Shown here: one piece after another, positions 1-5,265 of the stretch
Position numbering within the stretch: the first letter of the stretch is position 1
Layout: each line of letters begins with the position of its first letter
NCBI GenBank assembly: GCA_003557805.1
Contig: PWNY01000179.1
Coordinates: 1-5,265, forward strand
Reading direction: 5' to 3'
DNA length: 5,265 bases
Source of the DNA: Bacteroidales bacterium
GTDB lineage: Bacteria > Bacteroidota > Bacteroidia > Bacteroidales > UBA7960
The notes under the pieces: generated by a model
Told to the model about the DNA's origin: nothing
Databases searched by the model: none
What the model saw: only the letters and a program-made list of their open reading frames with translations
Made by a program: the position numbers and the translations under genes

Positions 1-913
1 CGTCAGTACCCAGGAAAATTTTATCGCCCAGGCCTCTGGAACTAAAGCAGCCAACCTTGTTCTTCAGGTTGCTTTCCATATTCTGTGCTATCCAGCAGGG
101 TTTTTTACGAATCATATCCCTCTCCCCATCGTTAAGATGAAGACCGTGTACCAGAATGGTTTTTGGTGAGTCCAGTACCCCGGCTTCATTCAGCCGGTGG
201 CCTGCCTGCTGGTAATAGTTCTGCAGGCAGTGTTTCTGGTCGTACTTGTCTTCTGCAAGATGAATATGTATCCCGCTGCCATGCTTCTGCATCAGCCTTA
301 CTGCTCTTTCAAGGCTCTCATTACCTACGGTGAAAGAGGCATGCAGGCCTACAAGGCCCTGGTTTTTTTCAAGCCAGTTATCGCACTCCTCAAGCCCTTC
401 AGCTGCCTTGTCCGTTCCGTAACGGTCAGTTACTTCATAGCAGAGAAGATGACTTATACCGGCCTGTTCAAATGCCCCGGCAATTGTTTCAAGTGATCCG
501 CCTATGTGCCCGGGTGATGCATGATGGTCTACAATAAATGTGGATCCTGCCTTTAAAGCCTCAATGGCTGTTGCCAGTGCACTGAGCCTGATGCTTTCCC
601 GGTCGAGGTTCTGGTCAAGGGTCCACCAGATATACTTGAGTATCGCCCTGAAGTCAGATGGTACTCCCAAAGGCTTCGGCATTCCCCTGGCAAGTGCGGA
701 ATATACATGATGATGACCTATTGCAAAAGATTTTGTAACAAATTTTCCGGTGCAATCTATAACGGAAGTTTCTTTAACCCCGGTCATCTCATCACTAACT
801 TTATCTACAAACCTTATACCCGCATTCTTACCTTCCCCGGCAATAATATTGCATTGTTTCATACTGAGACTTTCCCAGTCAATATATGTTGCGTTTCTGA
901 GTATTGTGGCCAT
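1..913 (-). CDS. ssnA: SsnA-type metal-dependent amidohydrolase, 3' end cut by window edge
   Basis: Seen: an open frame starts at ATG 913-911 and stays open to the left edge, giving 304 residues; the C-terminal part is missing. It has the amidohydrolase metal set in order: H67-x-H69 (in GHHHVYSALARGM), H218 with E221 (in HIHLAEDKYD), H256 (in LVHGLHL) and D304 (in LGTD, the last complete codon). DHHASPGHIGGSL at 129-141 is very close to E. coli SsnA as I recall it. Family knowledge: SsnA belongs to the ATZ/TRZ-like cytosolic aminohydrolases and is encoded beside selenium-dependent molybdenum hydroxylases; its exact substrate is not firmly known to me. Inference: it hydrolyses a purine-derived ring or amidine made by the upstream hydroxylase. 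The start lies 12 bases after the hydroxylase stop, so the two are probably co-transcribed. There is no clear Shine-Dalgarno site. Oddities: the usual hydrophobic PG-type strand before the HxH reads VTKSFAIG, and the family's NxRSNMNN segment reads NMESNLKN, so this is a divergent member. A related aminohydrolase such as a guanine-deaminase relative is the alternative. Confidence 0.88.
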   Translation of the reverse strand, partial: MATILRNATYIDWESLSMKQCNIIAGEGKNAGIRFVDKVSDEMTGVKETSVIDCTGKFVTKSFAIGHHHVYSALARGMPKPLGVPSDFRAILKYIWWTLDQNLDRESIRLSALATAIEALKAGSTFIVDHHASPGHIGGSLETIAGAFEQAGISHLLCYEVTDRYGTDKAAEGLEECDNWLEKNQGLVGLHASFTVGNESLERAVRLMQKHGSGIHIHLAEDKYDQKHCLQNYYQQAGHRLNEAGVLDSPKTILVHGLHLNDGERDMIRKKPCWIAQNMESNLKNKVGCFSSRGLGDKIFLGTD

Positions 914-925
914 AGGATGGTCTTT

Positions 926-3496
926 TTATTTCTTTTTTATGGGTTCAATGGGAAGGCTTGTTCGTTTCACCCCGTCGAATGCATAGTATGCATTTGCAAC
1001 CGCAGCAGCGGTAGGTACTACTCCTATTTCACCTATGCCCTTGGCACCATAAGGGCCGTGGGGATCTTTCTCCTCTACTGCTATAACCTTAACCTCGGGC
1101 ATTTCCTTAGCCCTTATTATTCCCAGATCCTTCATTTTAAAACTATCCGGCCAGCCTTTTTCAAGGGGGAGGTTTTCTTTAAGAGCATAACCCACTCCCA
1201 TATGAACACTTCCTTCTATTTGTCCCTGAAATAGCAGGGGGTTGACTACCCTGCCCGCATCATGTGCCGCCACCACCTTTCTTAGTCTGCCCGTTTTGTC
1301 CAATATGGCAACCTGGGTGGCATACCCATAAGAAAAGTGGATTTTGGGATCACCGCCATTCTCTCCCGGTCTGCAGGTCCAGTCGCATATGTATTTGCCC
1401 CTGTAAACACTTCCTGTAAGGTTTTTAAGTGCTCCTTCAACATCGCTACCCGCGGCCACCAGATCATTTTTGAGTCCGGAGGCTGCATCTATAATTGCAT
1501 TACCCAGCAGTGCCGTTCCCCTGGAGGAAGTTGTCATACCTGTGGGTATACCCGCTGTAGTGTCCACTATTACTTTTATGTTTGCGGGAGGTATTCCGGT
1601 TTCCTGACAAAGGAATTGAATGGCTACCGTATTTATTCCCTGCCCCATTTCGGTCCAGCCATGGTGTATCTCCACCCTTCCTTCTGACACTATCTTTATC
1701 TTTACAGAGCTTTCGTCTGTCATGCCGTTTCCCACTCCTGAATTCTTTATTGCACAAGCAACTCCGGCATACCGGGCTCTCCGGAAGTCCTCCCTTACCG
1801 CCAGAAGTGTTTTTTTGAGTCCCACACCTTCAAGTCTTTGCCCGGCAGCAGTCCTTGAACCTTCTTCCAGGGCGTTGTCATACCTTATCTGCCAGCGGTC
1901 AAATCCTCCGGCGTAACAAAGTTCGTCTATACAGCTTTCAAGTGCAAATACAATCTGAGGTACACCGAAACCCCTCATGGCACCTGAAGGTATATTATTC
2001 GTGTATACGGTTTTTGCCCTGATGTCAACTGAAGGTATCCAATAGGCCCCTGTGGCGTGGCCCACAACACGCTCCATTACCTTTGTGCCTACGGATGCGT
2101 ATGCACCCGTATCACCTGTTGCTTCCAGCTGCAGGGCTGTGAACTTTCCGTTGCTGTCGCATGCAAGCTTTATCTCCATCTTAACCGGGTGTCGTTTAGG
2201 GTGCATCCTTATTGATTCTTCCCTGTCCAGGCTGAGCTTGACAGGTTTTTTGAGCAGCCAGGCAAATAAAGCCGCATGGCCCTGCACGCTGAGGTCTTCC
2301 TTGCCTCCAAATCCACCTCCGTTGGGGACAAGGCTTACCCTGACATCCTCCTCCCCAGTATTAAGTATCCGCGCAATTTGCCTGCGGTCTTCATATACAC
2401 CCTGGCCCTGGCTGTAGACCCTGATGCCTTTGCCTTCAGGAATTGCAACTGCTGCCTCGCATTCGAGGAATGCATGTTCGATAAGTGAGGTTTGGTAAAC
2501 TGCTGATGATATCCATCGAGCATTGGCGAACTCCCTTTCAGGATTGCCGGAATGAATGCTGGATGTTTCAAGTAAGTTTGACCTTCCGGGGTGTACCCGG
2601 GGGCTGGTATTTTTCAGCGCATCTTCCGGGGAGAAAACACCCTCTAGCACATCATATCTGATTTTTATACTTTCGGCAGCTTTTCTGGCAGTTTCCCTGT
2701 CTTTAGCAACCACTCCCGCCAGAACATCACCAATATAGCGGGTTACCTCCCCTTTTGCAACCATAAGGGGCCAGTCATTGAAAATTAAACCGTTATACCT
2801 GTCTCCGGGAATGTCATCAGCTGTAAAGACCCCGATAACCCCTTCAATGGACAAAGCTTCAGAGATATCAGTACCGGTAACCCGTGCCCTGGGATGATCG
2901 CTGAATTTCAAGGCTGCATGCAGAATACCCTCAGGGTAAAGGTCATTTACAAACTGCCTTGAACCCAGCGCTGTTTCAATTGATCCATATTTTGTGAGCG
3001 AAATACCGATACCTCCCTGCAAATTGCCCAATGTGATCTCTTTTTTATTGTTCAGTGCCTGTTCAATTGCATTGACGATCTTGACATAACCGGTACACCG
3101 GCAGAGGTTTGGGTTTATATTGCGGATTATTTCAAGGCGCGTGGGAGGAGGATCTTTTTCAAAAAGCTTCCGGGATCTCAAGATAAAGCCTGGTGTACAA
3201 AATCCGCACTGAACCGCACCATTTTCGGCAAACATTCTGCCAATCATGGTCCTGAAAGGTTCGGGCAGACCATCGGTGGTGATCACAGACGACCCGTTCA
3301 AATCCTTCATCCAGACACGGCAGGCGAGACTGGGTTTCCCGTTTACCTCTACGGTGCAGGCTCCGCAAACTCCTTCGCCTGAACAGCCTTCCTTTGCAGA
3401 AGTTATATGGAGTAATTCACGCAGATAACGGAGCAGGCTGATTTCGCCACTTCCATTGTAACTCCTGTTTTCTCCATTAACCGATAGTTTGATCAT
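926..3496 (-). CDS. Fused [2Fe-2S]/molybdopterin hydroxylase, selenium-dependent xanthine dehydrogenase type
   Basis: Probable cytoplasmic purine hydroxylase of the xanthine oxidase family, 856 residues and intact. Residues 1-150 form the two-cluster iron-sulfur module: C38, C44, C47 and C59 for the plant-type cluster, then C97, C100, C132 and C134 for the second. The rest is the molybdenum-cofactor part: a first Mo domain from about 165, Q363, GGGFGGKE (393-400), RGFG (508-511), EMGQG (616-620), and the catalytic base E823 in GAKGIGE. E400 and R476 align by motif and spacing with the substrate-binding Glu802 and Arg880 of bovine xanthine dehydrogenase, favouring a purine over an aldehyde. 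The fused architecture without an FAD domain, next to ssnA, matches E. coli XdhD and the family called selenium-dependent xanthine dehydrogenase (TIGR03311, from memory). Selenium there is a ligand at Mo, not selenocysteine, so no in-frame TGA is expected or seen. ATG 3496 sits right before the expected N-terminal strand. An FAD subunit (YgfM-like) is not in the window and is probably encoded nearby. Selenium dependence cannot be proved from sequence. Confidence 0.93.
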   Translation of the reverse strand: MIKLSVNGENRSYNGSGEISLLRYLRELLHITSAKEGCSGEGVCGACTVEVNGKPSLACRVWMKDLNGSSVITTDGLPEPFRTMIGRMFAENGAVQCGFCTPGFILRSRKLFEKDPPPTRLEIIRNINPNLCRCTGYVKIVNAIEQALNNKKEITLGNLQGGIGISLTKYGSIETALGSRQFVNDLYPEGILHAALKFSDHPRARVTGTDISEALSIEGVIGVFTADDIPGDRYNGLIFNDWPLMVAKGEVTRYIGDVLAGVVAKDRETARKAAESIKIRYDVLEGVFSPEDALKNTSPRVHPGRSNLLETSSIHSGNPEREFANARWISSAVYQTSLIEHAFLECEAAVAIPEGKGIRVYSQGQGVYEDRRQIARILNTGEEDVRVSLVPNGGGFGGKEDLSVQGHAALFAWLLKKPVKLSLDREESIRMHPKRHPVKMEIKLACDSNGKFTALQLEATGDTGAYASVGTKVMERVVGHATGAYWIPSVDIRAKTVYTNNIPSGAMRGFGVPQIVFALESCIDELCYAGGFDRWQIRYDNALEEGSRTAAGQRLEGVGLKKTLLAVREDFRRARYAGVACAIKNSGVGNGMTDESSVKIKIVSEGRVEIHHGWTEMGQGINTVAIQFLCQETGIPPANIKVIVDTTAGIPTGMTTSSRGTALLGNAIIDAASGLKNDLVAAGSDVEGALKNLTGSVYRGKYICDWTCRPGENGGDPKIHFSYGYATQVAILDKTGRLRKVVAAHDAGRVVNPLLFQGQIEGSVHMGVGYALKENLPLEKGWPDSFKMKDLGIIRAKEMPEVKVIAVEEKDPHGPYGAKGIGEIGVVPTAAAVANAYYAFDGVKRTSLPIEPIKKK

Positions 3497-3518
3497 ATCG
3501 TATCGCGCAATTTTGAAT

Positions 3519-4790
3519 TCAGTACCTCAGGCCTGCCTTCATTAAATCATTGACAGGGTCAGTATCAGGCTCAAGGCCTGAAGGGATTTCAAGCTGCTTC
3601 TCTACCGGCCCGGTGTCCTTAAGGCCGCTTCCAGTTGACAGGACAATATTATGTGAGGCGTGTTTCAGCCTGTCATCGCGGTGATACCTGAGCAGCCCTG
3701 CAAAACCCGCTGCTGCGGCCGGTTCAGAGAAAACCCCTGTGTTCCTCGCCAGAACCGATGAAGCTGACATTATCTCCATATCACTTACGCTTATACACTC
3801 ACCATTGTACTTTTCTATCATTTGCCTTGTGTAGTAGAAATTTCTGGGAATATCAACAGAGATCGAGTCGGCTATTGTCAGGCTTTTGCGTATGCTGAAT
3901 GAATGGGACCCGATATTCCTGATCAGGTTGTCGCTGCCTTCTGACTGTACTGCAACCAGCAATGGCATTTCATCGATAATACCAATATTGAGCAGATCCT
4001 CGAAACCCTTATAGATGCCGGATATGATAACCCCGTCCCCTACGGGCACGAATATTCTGTAGCTCTTTGCCGGCCGCATTTTGTCATATATCTCAAATGA
4101 GGCTGTCTTCTTGCCTTCTATCGTAAGTGGGTTATAGGCAGTATTGCGGTTATACCATTTGTGTGTTTCGCTGATTTTGATACTGAGCTCGAATGCCTGG
4201 TCATATGTGCCCTTTACTGGCAAAAGCCGGGCTCCGTACATTATAATCTGGCATAGTTTAGCCCTTGGCGACCTTTCAGGAACCAGGACTATTGCATTCT
4301 GGCGCTGCGAGGCACAGATCCCGGCTATTGATGAGCCTGCATTACCTGTGGAAGCTGTAACAATTGTCTTAATCCCTTGTTCCTTCGCAAATGCCGAGAC
4401 TATTGCTGAGGCCCTGTCTTTATAGGAAAAAGTGGGGTTCTGGCTGTCGTCCTTGATATAAAGGTGAAAGGGGAGCTTTCGGCCATCAAGCTGGCTTATG
4501 TAATATAGCGGGGTATTGCCAACCCTTAGCTGCGGAAGACTGCTTAAGCTTTTTATTGGTAACAGATCCAGATAGCCGTTTTCTTTGAAATCATCAAAAG
4601 ATTCTATCTTTCTGCGCAGATCAGAGTAGTCGTATACTGTTTTCAGGACTCCTTTCGGGGGTTGCATGGCTTTATTTTCCTTGCTGCACACGGGGCAGAG
4701 ATAAATTATTCCGCTTACGGCAGCATTATAGCTGTTGCCACAGCTTGTGCATAAATAGCAGAACTCCTTCTTTTTTGAGGGGTATCCCAT
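3519..4790 (-). CDS. Threonine-synthase-like PLP-dependent enzyme with N-terminal zinc ribbon
   Basis: Fold-type II PLP enzyme, 423 residues from ATG 4790-4788. An in-frame TTG at 4799 would add three residues, but ATG is preferred. Seen: a zinc ribbon with C14-x2-C17 and C32-x2-C35 (C11 nearby); the PLP Schiff-base lysine K124 in NPTFSYKDRA; the phosphate- and substrate-binding loop STGN at 147-150; NPLTIEGKKT (220-229); the glycine-rich VPVGDG (248-253) with SGIYKGF after it; and STGSGLKDT near the C-terminus. These are hallmarks of threonine synthases, which convert O-phosphohomoserine to threonine in the cytoplasm. Differences: the family's PTGSFKDRG reads PTFSYKDRA, and the usual TGhGLKD reads STGSGLKD. 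No hom or thrB gene is next to it. It is the first gene of the operon, 22 bases before the molybdenum hydroxylase. Inference: it is a lyase or related enzyme on a hydroxy- or diamino-acid released by purine breakdown, in the place that YgeX (diaminopropionate ammonia-lyase) has in the E. coli cluster. Genuine threonine synthase remains possible. Confidence 0.88.
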   Translation of the reverse strand: MGYPSKKKEFCYLCTSCGNSYNAAVSGIIYLCPVCSKENKAMQPPKGVLKTVYDYSDLRRKIESFDDFKENGYLDLLPIKSLSSLPQLRVGNTPLYYISQLDGRKLPFHLYIKDDSQNPTFSYKDRASAIVSAFAKEQGIKTIVTASTGNAGSSIAGICASQRQNAIVLVPERSPRAKLCQIIMYGARLLPVKGTYDQAFELSIKISETHKWYNRNTAYNPLTIEGKKTASFEIYDKMRPAKSYRIFVPVGDGVIISGIYKGFEDLLNIGIIDEMPLLVAVQSEGSDNLIRNIGSHSFSIRKSLTIADSISVDIPRNFYYTRQMIEKYNGECISVSDMEIMSASSVLARNTGVFSEPAAAAGFAGLLRYHRDDRLKHASHNIVLSTGSGLKDTGPVEKQLEIPSGLEPDTDPVNDLMKAGLRY

Positions 4791-4810
4791 AGAAAGCAAG
4801 TTATAATGCC

Positions 4811-4832
4811 AATTTATTAAATTTTGATCAAA
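4811..4832. promoter_or_regulatory. Two abutting palindromes between divergent genes, possible operator
   Basis: AATTTA-T-TAAATT (4811-4823) is a perfect inverted repeat around one central base. It shares its last base with the perfect 10-base palindrome TTTGATCAAA (4823-4832). Both lie in the gap between the minus-strand operon (start 4790) and the plus-strand hydrolase (start 4885), and the second contains the TTTG proposed as the hydrolase -33 element. A dimeric regulator bound here could affect both directions. No known regulator consensus was recognised, and short A/T palindromes also arise by chance. Confidence 0.35.
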
Positions 4833-4856
4833 CCGGGGCTGTTTTTACTAATTTTG
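4823..4856 (+). promoter_or_regulatory. Candidate Bacteroidota-type promoter for the alpha/beta hydrolase gene
   Basis: TAATTTTG at 4849-4856 matches the Bacteroidota -7 box TAnnTTTG exactly. TTTG at 4823-4826 could be the -33 element. The spacer is 22 bases, one more than the 19-21 usually quoted. Transcription would start a few bases after 4856 and give a leader of roughly 20 bases before ATG 4885. The pattern is seen in the sequence; its use as a promoter is inferred. The area is A/T-rich, so a chance match is possible. Confidence 0.5.
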
Positions 4857-4884
4857 TTGGGATTGGCAGGTTTTTATTTTGACA

Positions 4885-5265
4885 ATGAATTTGCGGACAA
4901 TTTATTTTTTTCTGCTTTTTGGTGTTCCTGCAGTCAGTTGTGCAGGACATCCCTTTCCCAACAGCTGTTTTGCAGAGATAAAAGGGACAGAAATTCATTA
5001 CCGCTACTGGGAGCCAGCCGTTGAATCCCATGCAGGGAGCGTTTTTCTTGTGCATGGTTTTGGTGCATCAACATACTCCTGGCAACAGGTTGCAGATTCA
5101 CTGGCGAGATCCGGTTTTGAGGTTATTGCAGTGGATTTGCCGCCCTTTGGCTACAGTGGTAACTCGCATAGGATTAACCAGTCTTTTACTGCACATGCAA
5201 TGCGTTTGCATGAGTTTTTGCATAGATATTTTCCCGGAAGGTGCTGGCATATGGCAGGGCACTCC
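4885..5265 (+). CDS. Exported alpha/beta hydrolase, N-terminal part, cut by window edge
   Basis: Seen: ATG 4885 opens a frame of 127 codons that is still open at the right edge. Residues 5-18 are a hydrophobic stretch after N2 and R4, ending in AVSC19-A-G. This is either a signal peptidase II lipobox with an imperfect -3 residue (Ala) or an ordinary signal peptide. A typical alpha/beta-hydrolase core follows: strand and oxyanion-hole motif VFLVHGFGAS (53-62), then VIAVDLPPFGYSG (80-92), and GHS (125-127), the start of the GxSxG nucleophile elbow, where S127 is the predicted nucleophile and the last codon in the window. Family knowledge: such proteins are carboxylesterases, lipases, haloperoxidase-like enzymes or C-C hydrolases, and the substrate cannot be told from this part. 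The in-frame stop TAA at 4849-4851 limits the start; a TTG at 4879 is the only other nearby choice. It is divergent from the purine-type operon, so a shared function is not implied. Confidence 0.87.
   Translation, partial: MNLRTIYFFLLFGVPAVSCAGHPFPNSCFAEIKGTEIHYRYWEPAVESHAGSVFLVHGFGASTYSWQQVADSLARSGFEVIAVDLPPFGYSGNSHRINQSFTAHAMRLHEFLHRYFPGRCWHMAGHS

Noticed and set aside
707..1234. 175-codon plus-strand open frame
   Set aside because: It lies antisense over the start of ssnA and the 3' part of the hydroxylase. Its translation is rich in Cys, Phe and Tyr with no domain, and the minus-strand frames carry clear catalytic motifs.
2052..2417. 121-codon plus-strand open frame inside the hydroxylase gene
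   Set aside because: It is antisense to the Mo domain containing GGGFGGKE. Low-complexity Ser/Pro/Leu composition is typical of a shadow frame.
926..3496. Possible selenocysteine in the selenium-dependent hydroxylase
   Set aside because: The frame has no internal TGA, and in this enzyme class selenium is a labile ligand of the cofactor, not a coded residue.
3497..3518. Terminator or separate promoter between the PLP enzyme and hydroxylase genes
   Set aside because: The 22-base gap has no hairpin followed by a T-run and no TAnnTTTG box, so read-through is more likely.
4791..4799. TTG at 4799 as start of the PLP enzyme
   Set aside because: It adds only three residues, and an ATG at 4790 is available just before the zinc ribbon. 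The choice has little effect on the product.
4874..4881. A second promoter-like box (TATTTTG) just before the hydrolase ATG
   Set aside because: It lacks one T of the consensus and lies only 3 bases from the start codon, which would leave almost no leader.
4824..5055. Short open frames on both strands across the intergenic region and hydrolase start (plus 4824-5024, minus 4828-5055)
   Set aside because: They overlap the well-supported alpha/beta hydrolase frame in other frames and show no recognisable motif.

Overview
The window reads as a piece of an anaerobe's purine or selenium-dependent molybdenum hydroxylase locus, probably from a member of the Bacteroidota. That host assignment is an inference. 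It rests on four visible gene starts that all lack a convincing Shine-Dalgarno sequence, a good match to the Bacteroidota promoter box TAnnTTTG in the only real intergenic gap, and A/T-rich leaders.

Layout: almost the whole window (1-4790) is a tight minus-strand operon, transcribed from right to left. First comes a zinc-ribbon, threonine-synthase-like PLP enzyme (4790-3519). A 22-base gap follows, then an 856-residue fused [2Fe-2S]/molybdopterin hydroxylase resembling the selenium-dependent xanthine dehydrogenases and E. coli XdhD (3496-926). A 12-base gap follows, then an SsnA-type amidohydrolase (start 913) that runs off the left edge. A short divergent intergenic region (about 4791-4884) holds two abutting palindromes and a candidate promoter. 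To its right, on the plus strand, is the first 127 codons of an exported alpha/beta hydrolase, which runs off the right edge just at its predicted catalytic serine.

How the genes may work together: in E. coli, ssnA, ygfM and xdhD are neighbours in a cluster that also carries the PLP enzyme gene ygeX, and related clusters in gut anaerobes have been tied to anaerobic uric acid and purine breakdown. Here the hydroxylase keeps the Glu and Arg positions that bind purine in xanthine dehydrogenase, SsnA is a likely ring-opening or deaminating hydrolase, and the PLP enzyme sits where a ygeX-like lyase might be expected although it belongs to a different subfamily. The proposed pathway is inference. 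The gene families are read directly from sequence motifs. No RNA genes, mobile elements, CRISPR arrays or terminators were recognised, and no gene-free stretch exceeds 300 bases.
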